From RBG-13-68-16 sp041494245 (GTDB lineage: Bacteria > Acidobacteriota > Thermoanaerobaculia > Thermoanaerobaculales > Thermoanaerobaculaceae): DNA of 64,000 nucleotides. Positions within the stretch are counted from its first letter, which is position 1, and every line of letters starts with the position of its first letter. Positions 7,593 through 15,822 of this stretch are shown one piece after another. The notes beneath the pieces are model-generated. The model saw only the letters and a list, made by a program, of their open reading frames with translations. It searched no databases and was not told the origin of the DNA. The stretch is taken from contig JBGQAK010000006.1 of assembly GCA_041494245.1 (NCBI GenBank), forward strand, positions 162,219 to 226,218, read 5' to 3'. Position numbers and translations under genes: made by a program.

Positions 7593-8851
7593 GCCAACCC
7601 CTTGCCGATGTCGCTGCGGCACTGCATCCCCTCGAACTGCACGCGCCCCACCGCCGAGTACGCCGTCCGGGCGGCTTCGTCGAGGGTCGCGCCCCGACCC
7701 ACCACCGAGAGCACGCGCCCCCCAGCGGTCACCAGGCGGCCGTCCTGCAGCGCCGTGCCGGCGTGAAAGACCAGCACCCCAGGCTGGGCCAGGGCCTCTC
7801 CCAGGCCAGCGATGCCGTCGCCGCGCCGCGGGCTCTCCGGGTATCCGTGCGAGGCCAACACCACGCAGACTACCGCTTCCCGCTTCCAGAGCGCGCGCAT
7901 GGAACCCAGCTCCCCGAGCGCCGTGGCCCGCAGCAGCGGGAGGAGATCGCCCTCCAGGCGCGGAATCACCACCTGGGTCTCCGGGTCGCCGAAGCGGCAG
8001 TTGTACTCCAGCAGCTGCGGCCCGTCAGGGGTCACCATCACGCCCGCGTAGAGGACGCCGCGGAACGGACGTCCCTCGGCGGCCATCCCGGCCACCGTCG
8101 GGAGCACGATGGCACGCAGGATCCTCGCCGCGAGCCCGGACTCCAGCGGCACGGGGGAGATCGATCCCATCCCACCCGTGTTCGGCCCAAGGTCGGCGTC
8201 CCCGAGACGCTTGTAGTCGCGCGCCGCGGCGAGCGGCACAACGCTCGTCCCGTCGGTGAGCACCATGAAAGAGAGTTCCTGACCTTCCAGGCACTCCTCG
8301 ACCAGCACGCGCTCGCCCGCGGCGCCGAACGCACGGTCCTCGAAGTAGTGGATGAGGGCGGCGCCCACGTCGTCCTTGCTGCGGCACACCTGCACACCCT
8401 TGCCTGCCGCCAGCCCGTCCGCCTTGAACACCACCGGGACCTTGAACTCGCGCACCGCAGCGGCGGCCTCGTGCCTGCTCCGCACAACCTTCGCCCGCGC
8501 GGTCGGGATGTCGTGCCTGTTGCAGAACTCCTTTGTGAAGACCTTGCTCCCCTCGATCTCCGCTGCGGCGCGCGACGGCCCCACTAGTACGAGGCCGCGG
8601 CGCGCGAACTCGTCGGCGATTCCCAGCACCAGCGGCAACTCGGGCCCGACGACGGTGAGGTCCACTTTGAGCGAGGCGGCGAACTCAGCCAGCTCAGCGG
8701 TCGCATCCGCCGCAATGGGTATGCAGGTCGCGACGCCGGCGATCCCGGGGTTACCGGGGGCGGCGTACAGCTCCTCGATGCCGTCGGCGCGAGAGAGCTT
8801 CCACGCGAGGGCGTGCTCCCGCGCCCCACCGCCGACGACCAGAACCCTCAA
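7589..8851 (-). CDS. purD: Phosphoribosylamine-glycine ligase
   Basis: This 420-residue ATP-grasp enzyme makes glycinamide ribonucleotide, the second step of purine synthesis. It opens RVLVVGGGAREHALAWKL, continues with APGNPGI and VGPELPLVLGIADEF, and has the ATP-grasp segments VVFKADGLAAGKGV and LEYNCRFGDPETQ. The start appears to be TTG at 8851, which overlaps the pta stop as TTGA. No other in-frame start fits the conserved N-terminus. TTG starts usually lower expression, so coupling to pta may matter. Confidence 0.9.
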   Translation of the reverse strand: MRVLVVGGGAREHALAWKLSRADGIEELYAAPGNPGIAGVATCIPIAADATAELAEFAASLKVDLTVVGPELPLVLGIADEFARRGLVLVGPSRAAAEIEGSKVFTKEFCNRHDIPTARAKVVRSRHEAAAAVREFKVPVVFKADGLAAGKGVQVCRSKDDVGAALIHYFEDRAFGAAGERVLVEECLEGQELSFMVLTDGTSVVPLAAARDYKRLGDADLGPNTGGMGSISPVPLESGLAARILRAIVLPTVAGMAAEGRPFRGVLYAGVMVTPDGPQLLEYNCRFGDPETQVVIPRLEGDLLPLLRATALGELGSMRALWKREAVVCVVLASHGYPESPRRGDGIAGLGEALAQPGVLVFHAGTALQDGRLVTAGGRVLSVVGRGATLDEAARTAYSAVGRVQFEGMQCRSDIGKGLA

Positions 8852-9855
8852 CGGCGCCCCCCGCCGACCAGCGCGGCCTGCAGCAGCGAGAGGCACGCGG
8901 TCTCCACCACGTCGCGTGCGGAACAGCCCCGGGAAAGGTCGTTGGCCGGACGCGAGAGCCCCTGCAGCAGCGGTCCGACGGCGCGTGCGCCGCCGAGGCG
9001 CTCGGTCAGCTTGTAGCCGATGTTGCCTGCGTTGAGGTCCGGGAACACGAGCACGTTGGCGCGTCCGGCAACCGGTGAGCCGGGGGCCTTGCGGCTCCCC
9101 ACCGCCGCGAGCAGCGCCGCGTCGAGCTGTAGTTCGAAGTCGAAGGCGAAGTCGAGGGCGCGTGCGGCGAGCGCCGCGCCCGCCTGCCGGACCTTGTCCA
9201 CCAGCGGGTGCTCGGCCGAACCCTTGGTGGAGAAGGAGAGCAGCGCGACCTTCGGCTCGCCGCCGACGATCGCCCGGAACGTGGCGGCCGCGCTGACCGC
9301 GATGTCGGCGAGCTGTTCGGGGTCCGGGTCGGGGAGCACCGCGCAGTCGGCGAAGACCATTAACCCGTCCTGCCCCCAGCGCCGGTCGGGGTGGACCATC
9401 ACGAACGCCGAGGAGACCGTCTTGATGCCGGGCGCCGGCCCGATCGAGTGGAGCGCCGCGCGCACGCTGTCGGCGGTGGTGCGGACGGCGCCGCCAACCG
9501 AAGCGTCGCCCTCGCCGGCCGCGACCAGCAGCGAGGCGAAGTAAAGCGGGTCGCCGAGCGCCGCGTCGGTCTGCTCTCTCGTCCACCCCTTGGGGGCGCG
9601 GCGGGCGTGCAGGAGATCGAACAGACGCTGACGTCTCGGGTCCGATGCGATGTCCGTGACCGTGACGCCCTGAGAGCGCAGGCGCTCATGCTCCGCCCCC
9701 CGCTTCGCGGCGGGACACAGAATCGTGACGCGGGCGATTCCCTCCTGACAGAGAACGCCGGCCGCCTCGACGATGCGGGGGTCGTCGCCCTCCACCAGCA
9801 CGACGTGTCCACCGACCGCGCGGGCGCGGCCCGGCAACTCCTCGAGGAAACCCAT
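8848..9855 (-). CDS. pta: Phosphate acetyltransferase
   Basis: This 335-residue protein is a single-domain Pta/PTB-type acyltransferase that exchanges acetyl-CoA and acetyl phosphate. Motifs include GGAVRTTADSVRAALH, GLMVFADCAVLPDPDPEQLADIA and the C-terminal VLVFPDLNAGNIGYKLTERLGG, all typical of Pta. GGAGG lies before the ATG, and the minus strand carries TACAAT at 9877-9872 as a likely -10. It heads the pta-purD-purE-ricT run. No ackA is in the window. Confidence 0.88.
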   Translation of the reverse strand: MGFLEELPGRARAVGGHVVLVEGDDPRIVEAAGVLCQEGIARVTILCPAAKRGAEHERLRSQGVTVTDIASDPRRQRLFDLLHARRAPKGWTREQTDAALGDPLYFASLLVAAGEGDASVGGAVRTTADSVRAALHSIGPAPGIKTVSSAFVMVHPDRRWGQDGLMVFADCAVLPDPDPEQLADIAVSAAATFRAIVGGEPKVALLSFSTKGSAEHPLVDKVRQAGAALAARALDFAFDFELQLDAALLAAVGSRKAPGSPVAGRANVLVFPDLNAGNIGYKLTERLGGARAVGPLLQGLSRPANDLSRGCSARDVVETACLSLLQAALVGGGRR

Positions 9856-10045
9856 GCCGACCTCCGCCGGTATTGTAACCGTCTTTCACGGGAGACCCGC
9901 AAACCCTCGCACAAAAGCAGGTTGCACACCCGCGCCCTGGCCAGCGTGCGAGGCCCCGACCCATGCGTGCATGCAACAGTTTCGTGACATACGGCGGTTG
10001 GAGACAGTGACACAATAAGGAAAACTTATATGTCCTGACAAAGGC

Positions 10046-10074
10046 TTGACAAATTTCGCGACCGTCCCTAACTT
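10046..10074 (+). promoter_or_regulatory. Promoter of the electron-conduit operon
   Basis: A perfect TTGACA (10046-10051) and TAACTT (10069-10074) are separated by 17 bases, the best sigma-70 promoter in the window. GTGACA occurs upstream at 9984 and 10007, and CTGACA at 10035, which may be activator half-sites. The leader before the ATG at 10140 is about 60 bases. Confidence 0.7.
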
Positions 10075-10139
10075 AACCGGAGTCACCCGAGCCCGCATAA
10101 CGCCCAGATTCAGGGCCGGGACGGCGAAAGGGGAAAGCA

Positions 10140-12176
10140 ATGGCGCTACTCCAGTGTGGTCTGGCAATCCTCGCGGCGGTGAACGTGGCGGTCCCGTCAC
10201 ACCCCGTGGGCAATGCGGCCCGTCGGCTGCAGAGCGTCCAACCACCGCACGTCTACGCGGTGAACGAGGTCGAGCACTACCTCACCGCCGAGCAGATCGG
10301 ATACATCCGCCCGGGGTTCAATATCAAGCTGAACAGCCTCACGAACGTGGGGCCCGGGAAGAAGCCCGTCGTCGACGTCAGCTTCACCGATGACATGGAC
10401 CAGCCGCTCGACTATCTCGGGAAGGCCACGCCTGGGCCGCTGTCGATCAGCTTCATCCTCGCGTGGTACGACGGCTCCGCCCGACAGTACACCAGCTACA
10501 CGACCCGAACGCGCAGCGGGGTGACGACGCCGGCGGCGGACCAGGCTGGGAATGCAGGCTGGACGCACCTCGAGCTCGGGCACTCCAGGTACACGTTTGC
10601 CACGACGCTGCCGGCCAACATGGACGTGACGAAGACCACGACGCTCGGGATCTACGGCCGCCGCACGCTCACCCCGATCATCGGCAAGGATTACTACGCC
10701 AACAACATCAACTATGACTTCCGTCCTGACGGCGGCGTGGTTGTCGACACCTGGGCGGCGATGGACATCGACAAGACCTGCAACAACTGTCACGACCCGC
10801 TGGGAGGCCACGGTGGGACGCGGCGCACGACCAAGAACTGCGTGCTCTGCCACACGCCGCAGATCCCGAACGACGCAACCACCGGTCAGAGCTTCGACTT
10901 CAAGGTGATGATCCACAAGATCCACCGCGGCGCCGGGTTGCCGAGCGTGGTTGCCGGCGGCAAATACGGCTTTGGGACCACCACGGATTTCTCCACCGTT
11001 GGCTACCCCCAGGACATCCGCAACTGCACGACCTGCCACGACCCGAGCGCCGCCGAGGGGTACATCTGGTACTCACGCCCGTCGCGCAAGGCGTGCGGCT
11101 CCTGCCACGACACCATCGACTGGGTCACCGGTGATAACCACACCGCGGGCCCGCAGGCCGATGACAAGGCGTGTGCCAGCTGCCATCAGCCCCAGGGCGA
11201 GTCCGAGTTCGACGCCTCGATCAAGGGCGCTCACACCATCCCCACCAAGTCGGCACAGCTCAAGGGACTCAAAGCGCAGATCGTGAGCGTGACCGGCGCC
11301 GTCCCCGGCGGGAAGATCACCGTGACGTTCAAGGTCACCAACGGCGACGGCTCCCCGGTGAAGCCGTCCTCTTTGGGTACCCTCAACATCCTGGTCGGCG
11401 GTCCCACTACCGACTACACGAAGCAGTTCCGCGAGAGCGGGAAGACCGCGACGGCCTCTAGCGACTCCTGGGTCTACACGTTCACCGCTCCGATCCCCGC
11501 TGATGCCGTCGGGAGTTGGACCGCATCCGCCGACGTCTACCGCAACATCACGATCGACAATCACACCGACACCGGCCTGAGCGTCCGCGAGGCGGCGGTC
11601 AACCCGATCTACACGTTTGCCGTCACCGACGCGCAGCCGAAGGCGCGCCGCACGAGCGTCGACCTGGCCAAGTGCAACGACTGCCACGAGACCCTCGCTC
11701 TGCACGGCGGCCAGCGGTTCAAGATCGAGGAGTGCGTGATCTGCCACAACCCGGTTGCCGATGACAGCGGGAACCGGCCGACCGACCAGGGGATCGCGGA
11801 GTCGATCTCGTTGCAGCGCATGATCCACCGCATCCACACCGGCGATGCGCTCGCGCAGGACTTCACCGTGTACGGCAACGGCAAGAGCAAGCACAACTAC
11901 AACGAGGTCCGGTACCCCGGCGATCGCCGCGACTGCGTGGCCTGCCACGTGACGGGTGCCTACACCGTGCCGCTGCCCGATGGCGTCATCCCAACGATCA
12001 CGAAGAAGGACTTCTACACGCCGATGCAGCCAACCGCGGCGGCCTGCCTCGGGTGCCATGATTCACAACCCGCCGCCGCGCACGCCTACACCACGACCTC
12101 GTTCTTCGGCGAGGCCTGCGAGGCCTGCCACAGCAACGACGCCGAGTTCGCAGTGGACAAGGTCCACGCTCGCTAG
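10140..12176 (+). CDS. OmcA/MtrC-family decaheme c-type cytochrome
   Basis: This 678-residue protein has ten CXXCH motifs in two groups of five: CNNCH 214, CVLCH 234, CTTCH 296, CGSCH 319, CASCH 345, then CNDCH 512, CVICH 532, CVACH 599, CLGCH 636 and CEACH 660. About 165 residues without heme sites separate the groups. This is the domain I-II-III-IV plan of OmcA/MtrC outer-surface cytochromes, which pass electrons to minerals or other extracellular acceptors. The N-terminus is hydrophobic but lacks a clear charged n-region and lipobox, so the export signal is atypical. First gene of the conduit operon. Confidence 0.88.
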   Translation: MALLQCGLAILAAVNVAVPSHPVGNAARRLQSVQPPHVYAVNEVEHYLTAEQIGYIRPGFNIKLNSLTNVGPGKKPVVDVSFTDDMDQPLDYLGKATPGPLSISFILAWYDGSARQYTSYTTRTRSGVTTPAADQAGNAGWTHLELGHSRYTFATTLPANMDVTKTTTLGIYGRRTLTPIIGKDYYANNINYDFRPDGGVVVDTWAAMDIDKTCNNCHDPLGGHGGTRRTTKNCVLCHTPQIPNDATTGQSFDFKVMIHKIHRGAGLPSVVAGGKYGFGTTTDFSTVGYPQDIRNCTTCHDPSAAEGYIWYSRPSRKACGSCHDTIDWVTGDNHTAGPQADDKACASCHQPQGESEFDASIKGAHTIPTKSAQLKGLKAQIVSVTGAVPGGKITVTFKVTNGDGSPVKPSSLGTLNILVGGPTTDYTKQFRESGKTATASSDSWVYTFTAPIPADAVGSWTASADVYRNITIDNHTDTGLSVREAAVNPIYTFAVTDAQPKARRTSVDLAKCNDCHETLALHGGQRFKIEECVICHNPVADDSGNRPTDQGIAESISLQRMIHRIHTGDALAQDFTVYGNGKSKHNYNEVRYPGDRRDCVACHVTGAYTVPLPDGVIPTITKKDFYTPMQPTAAACLGCHDSQPAAAHAYTTTSFFGEACEACHSNDAEFAVDKVHAR

Positions 12177-12245
12177 CAACGGAACAACACGCCAGGCTGT
12201 CGGCCGGGGCCGGCAGCCTGGCGCGGCGCACGAAAGGTGGATCGG

Positions 12246-13133
12246 ATGAGAACGTGGCTTCGCATACTGACCGCTCTCAGCCTGCCGATACTGCTGGGCC
12301 TCGGAGTGGGTTGGGCGGCTGAGCAGCCGGGGACGGGCGGTGCGGCCGCCTACACCCCGTGCGCCGACTGTCACGACACGCTGACTGCTCAGTTCCTCAC
12401 CAACCGGCACGCCACGGGGAGCGCCGCCGCCCACCCAGGCAAGGCCATTTGCGAGAGTTGCCACGGCGACGGGACCAAGCACTCGGCGGAAGGCGACAAG
12501 GCCTTTATCAAGGTGCCCAAGGGCGGTGAAGGCGCAAAGGCCTGCCTCACCTGCCACCAGGACAAGTCTGCCTTCAACTCCACCGCGATGGGTTTCCACG
12601 CCGCGGCCTCGGTGAGCTGCTTCGAGTGCCACTCGGTCCACGGCGCCGCCGCCACCCCGTTGCTGCGCACCGCGACCGGCAGCCTGTGCGTGACCTGCCA
12701 CCTGGGGCAGAAGAACACTTTCGGCAAGCCATACGCCCACCGTCTCGGGCGCGGCGCGATCGAGTGCACCTCCTGCCACAACCCCCACGGTGGTGCCGGC
12801 GCCGACAAGAACCTGAGAAAAACAGCTGCCGGGGAGCTCCCATGCCTCTCCTGCCACCCCGAGACGCAGGGTCCTTTCGTGTTCACCCACGTCACAGGGA
12901 TCGCCGGAAACTGCATGAGCTGTCACGAGCCCCACGGCTCCAACAACAACAAGATGCTCATCCGCGCCCGCGTCGACCAGCTCTGCCTCGAGTGCCACAC
13001 CACCCTTCCGGCCGGCACCCTCGGTCCCCAACCCCCCTCCTTCCACGACCTTCGGAGCGCGCGCTACACCAACTGCACGGGCTGTCACGTTGCGATCCAT
13101 GGATCCAACAGCTCTCCGATGCTCTTGAGATAG
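12246..13133 (+). CDS. DmsE/MtrA-family periplasmic decaheme cytochrome
   Basis: After a signal peptide (about 1-24, MRTWLRILTALSLPILLGLG) the 295-residue protein carries ten CXXCH motifs: CADCH, CESCH, CLTCH, CFECH, CVTCH, CTSCH, CLSCH, CMSCH, CLECH and CTGCH. Even spacing, phrases such as SCHNPHGG and SCHEPHGS, and size match the DmsE/MtrA/PioA group, whose members sit as a heme wire inside an outer-membrane barrel. It lies 69 bases after the OmcA/MtrC-like gene and 10 bases before the barrel gene. ATG 12246 is preferred to the GTG three codons earlier. Confidence 0.9.
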   Translation: MRTWLRILTALSLPILLGLGVGWAAEQPGTGGAAAYTPCADCHDTLTAQFLTNRHATGSAAAHPGKAICESCHGDGTKHSAEGDKAFIKVPKGGEGAKACLTCHQDKSAFNSTAMGFHAAASVSCFECHSVHGAAATPLLRTATGSLCVTCHLGQKNTFGKPYAHRLGRGAIECTSCHNPHGGAGADKNLRKTAAGELPCLSCHPETQGPFVFTHVTGIAGNCMSCHEPHGSNNNKMLIRARVDQLCLECHTTLPAGTLGPQPPSFHDLRSARYTNCTGCHVAIHGSNSSPMLLR

Positions 13134-13143
13134 GAGACGAGCG

Positions 13144-15084
13144 ATGGCAAAGCGTTTCCCCTACGTTGTGGGTCTGGTCCTCGCCCTCTGCTGGCCCGCG
13201 TTCGGCGGCGCGCAGCCGAGCCAATTCTCGCTGGAGCTCGGCTACCAGTGGCTCGATGTCTCCGGCAACAACAGCGTCTTCCGCACCCAACTCAACGAGA
13301 AACAGGGGCTGCAGCTGCGGTCGTTCTCGCTGACCAGCTTCGACAGCTCGACGGGCTCCAAGGCTTTCGATCGGCTGCGCATCGACGCCGGGAACCTCGG
13401 CGCCAGTCCGCAGGGGTACTTCCGGCTCGAAGCGGGGCTCGCCCGCACCTATACCCTCCGTCTCCTCTACCGTCACTCCGAGATCTACAGCGCGCTCCCC
13501 GACTTTGCGAACCCGCTGTTCTCGAGCGGGGTCCAGCTCAGTCAGCACACCTTCGACCGCTCGTCGGACAGCCTGAACCTGGACGTGGAACTCATCCCCG
13601 GCCACGTCCTTACTCCGTTGTTCGGTTACAGCTGGATGCGGTACCAGGGTCCAGGGACCACCACGGTCAGCACCGGGCAGGACGAGTTCCGCCTCACCTC
13701 CGATTTTACGGAAGTCACGCAAGAGGTGCAGGGGGGCGTCGGGTTCCACCTCGGCACGTTCTCCGGCACCGTGGTTCAGGGCTGGCGGATATTCGACTCC
13801 AGCGAGAAGGTCTCGCTGCTGTTGGGGGCCGGCGGCGGCAACAACGGTACGCCGGTGCTCGGCCGTGACATCACCCTCTCCAACTACACGCGCTTGACCG
13901 ACAGCGAAGGGACGTTCCCGATGACCAACGCCTACGTCAGCGCGATGCTGACGAGCGGCCTGCGCCTGGTGGGTTCCTTCGTGCGGGCGGACATGAGCTC
14001 GGCGACCGCTGACGTGGAGGCGGCCGCCGGGAGTCTGGCCTCCTTCAAGCTCTCCCGATTCTACACGGGGTTCACGGAGTCGGTGCGGGCGCGCTCCGAG
14101 AGCCTGAACTGGCGCGGAGAGGCCCGAGTCGAGTGGGAACCGACCGACGGCCTGCAGCTGCTGGCCGGCTACACCAAGAGGCACCGCGACCAGGACGGCT
14201 GGGCCACCTTTGCCGACATGTTCGCCAACACCGTCAACTTTTCCGGCGCCGACCCGAAGGCCATCAACACGCTGCTGACTTCGAACACCGCCATGGAACG
14301 GGATGAGAACGTACTCGAACTCAAGGCGTCCACCCGCAATCTGGGCCCGCTGCAGCTGTGGGCAGGGTGGGGCAACTCCAAGCAGGACCTCACCGTGACA
14401 CCCGACGCGGCCGAGATCGTGGTGCCCGGGGGGCAGGGTGGCCACTTCACACGCGACGTGAAGCTCTACTCGGCAGGGGCCACGTTCACCGTCTCCGGCC
14501 TCAAGCTCGCATTCGACTGGAGGAAGGACGATGCCGACAACGCGATCGTGCGGACCGATTACCTCAATCAGGAGCGCTGGCGCGCGCGGCTGAGTTGGAC
14601 CGCGGGCAAGTTCCTTAGGCTCGTGGGCACGGCGGAGAACATCAAGGGCGAGAACCCCACCGCTGGCGTCGACCGCGACGCCACCACCAAGCACTGGGCG
14701 GGCGACCTTGAGGTGACACCGGTCAAAGACCTTGTCCTGCGCCTGGGTTACGGCACCTACCAGGTGGACAGCACGATCACGATCCGCCAGCCGCAGGACT
14801 TCACCTTCGTGCCGTCGATCTACAGCGAGGACGGGACCTCCAGGGAGGCGGCCGCCAGCTACAGGTTCGGCAAAGGCGGTTTCGAGGCCGGGTTCTCGAA
14901 GTTCGAGAACACCGGCAGCATGGCGCTCACGCTCGACCGCACCTTCGCGCGCGCGGACTTCGACTTCACAAAAAAGTGGGGCGTGCTGGTTCAGTTCGAG
15001 AAGCGAAAGTACCAGGAGGATGCTCTTTCCATCGCCGACTACGACGCCAAGTGGTACGGCGTCTTCCTGCGCTGGCGCAACTAG
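13144..15084 (+). CDS. MtrB/PioB-family outer-membrane beta-barrel protein
   Basis: This 646-residue protein has a signal peptide ending near GGAQPSQ and then alternating amphipathic strands throughout, for example LRLLYRHSEIYS, WRGEARVEWEP and VLRLGYGTYQVDS. It ends in a strand WYGVFLRWRN. Size and its place right after a DmsE/MtrA-type cytochrome identify it as the porin sheath of a porin-cytochrome conduit. The barrel spans the outer membrane around the decaheme wire and docks the outer-surface cytochrome. A GGAGACGAGCG sequence precedes the ATG. A terminator follows 46 bases after the stop. Confidence 0.85.
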   Translation: MAKRFPYVVGLVLALCWPAFGGAQPSQFSLELGYQWLDVSGNNSVFRTQLNEKQGLQLRSFSLTSFDSSTGSKAFDRLRIDAGNLGASPQGYFRLEAGLARTYTLRLLYRHSEIYSALPDFANPLFSSGVQLSQHTFDRSSDSLNLDVELIPGHVLTPLFGYSWMRYQGPGTTTVSTGQDEFRLTSDFTEVTQEVQGGVGFHLGTFSGTVVQGWRIFDSSEKVSLLLGAGGGNNGTPVLGRDITLSNYTRLTDSEGTFPMTNAYVSAMLTSGLRLVGSFVRADMSSATADVEAAAGSLASFKLSRFYTGFTESVRARSESLNWRGEARVEWEPTDGLQLLAGYTKRHRDQDGWATFADMFANTVNFSGADPKAINTLLTSNTAMERDENVLELKASTRNLGPLQLWAGWGNSKQDLTVTPDAAEIVVPGGQGGHFTRDVKLYSAGATFTVSGLKLAFDWRKDDADNAIVRTDYLNQERWRARLSWTAGKFLRLVGTAENIKGENPTAGVDRDATTKHWAGDLEVTPVKDLVLRLGYGTYQVDSTITIRQPQDFTFVPSIYSEDGTSREAAASYRFGKGGFEAGFSKFENTGSMALTLDRTFARADFDFTKKWGVLVQFEKRKYQEDALSIADYDAKWYGVFLRWRN

Positions 15085-15130
15085 CCGCGGGGGCCGCCGG
15101 CCTCCCGACTTTCCCTGACCGCGCAGTTCG

Positions 15131-15158
15131 GGCTCCCCACCGGGAGCCTGGTTCTTTT
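15131..15158 (+). terminator. Intrinsic terminator after the conduit operon
   Basis: A 7-bp stem GGCTCCC/GGGAGCC with a four-base loop is followed by TGGTTCTTTT. It ends the three-gene cytochrome operon. Confidence 0.65.
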
Positions 15159-15223
15159 CAGGCGCCCAGCATGGGCGTCGGCTTCCGGGTGCAAGTCCCG
15201 GAGGGAGAAGGTCGAACCGAACT

Positions 15224-15487
15224 TTCGCGAAGCGCAAGAGCGTCCTCGCGAAGAGCGGTCCGCAGGCCCCCCGAGAGCTCGCCGATGCCCTCCTCCAGTA
15301 CGCGGAGCTCCTGCGCACCCACATCAGGAGGGAGAACAACGTGCTCTTCCCGATGGCGGACCGGGTGCTCTCCCGTGAGGACCAGGAGGAGCTGGCACGG
15401 GCGTTCGACAACGTGGAGGCCGAAGAGATGGGCGAAGGGGTGCACGAGAGGTACCACCGGCTCGCCCATCGGCTCTCGTGCGCCTGA
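15224..15487 (+). pseudogene. Remnant of a hemerythrin HHE-domain protein
   Basis: Reading this frame gives about 87 residues ending LRTHIRRENNVLFPMADRVL, then SREDQEELARAFDNVEAEEM and GVHERYHRLAHRLSCA before a TGA. This is the C-terminal half of a hemerythrin-like HHE domain, including the HIRRE metal-ligand motif and HERYH. No start codon or N-terminal half, with its first metal ligands, is present upstream. Hemerythrin domains bind a di-iron site and sense or carry oxygen. It lies just past the conduit terminator and is probably dead. Confidence 0.6.
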
Positions 15488-15822
15488 GAGGTCAAGAGGT
15501 CGTGCCGCTCACGCGCCGCGCCCGTTGAGCCGCGGCGACCCCGGGGTAACCGACGCGCAGCCTCGGACCATCACCGACGACCACCGCTCCCGCAGAGCTG
15601 AAGCCTCGCGCGACGAGGCGCGCTCGCGATATCAGCGATCGGTCGGAACCTTTCGGTGCATCGTGTTGTCTCACTTGTGCTTATGATGATTTCTTGCGAG
15701 GCGTCCAGAAAGACTGGACAATTCCGTGACGCTTTCGCTAGAATCGTCACCCGAGATTCCCCGGGCGGTGGTCGTACCAGCTGGGGTGTCCGACGGATGA
15801 CCGAAAAGGAGGGTCAACGAGC
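15488..15822. other. Intergenic region before the nonaheme gene
   Basis: These 335 bases hold the promoter at 15715-15744 and an inverted repeat, but no gene that I can support. The first 200 bases are GC-rich with no clear structure. The 70 bases before the promoter are richer in A and T than the surroundings. Confidence 0.5.
15715..15744 (+). promoter_or_regulatory. Promoter and operator-like repeat of the nonaheme cytochrome gene
   Basis: TGGACA (15715-15720) and TAGAAT (15739-15744) are 18 bases apart. GTGACG at 15726-15731 and CGTCAC at 15745-15750 form an inverted repeat that encloses the -10, a position suited to a repressor. The GTGAC core also occurs upstream of the conduit promoter. 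Confidence 0.55.

Noticed and set aside
6322..8259. An open plus-strand frame of 645 codons opposite ricT, purE and purD
   Set aside because: Low-complexity Arg/Ser/Pro-rich translation, no domain, opposite three conserved genes.
12958..15495. An open minus-strand frame of 845 codons opposite the DmsE-like and MtrB-like genes
   Set aside because: It mirrors the codon pattern of the plus-strand genes in very GC-rich DNA, has no recognisable domain, and lies opposite two well-supported genes.
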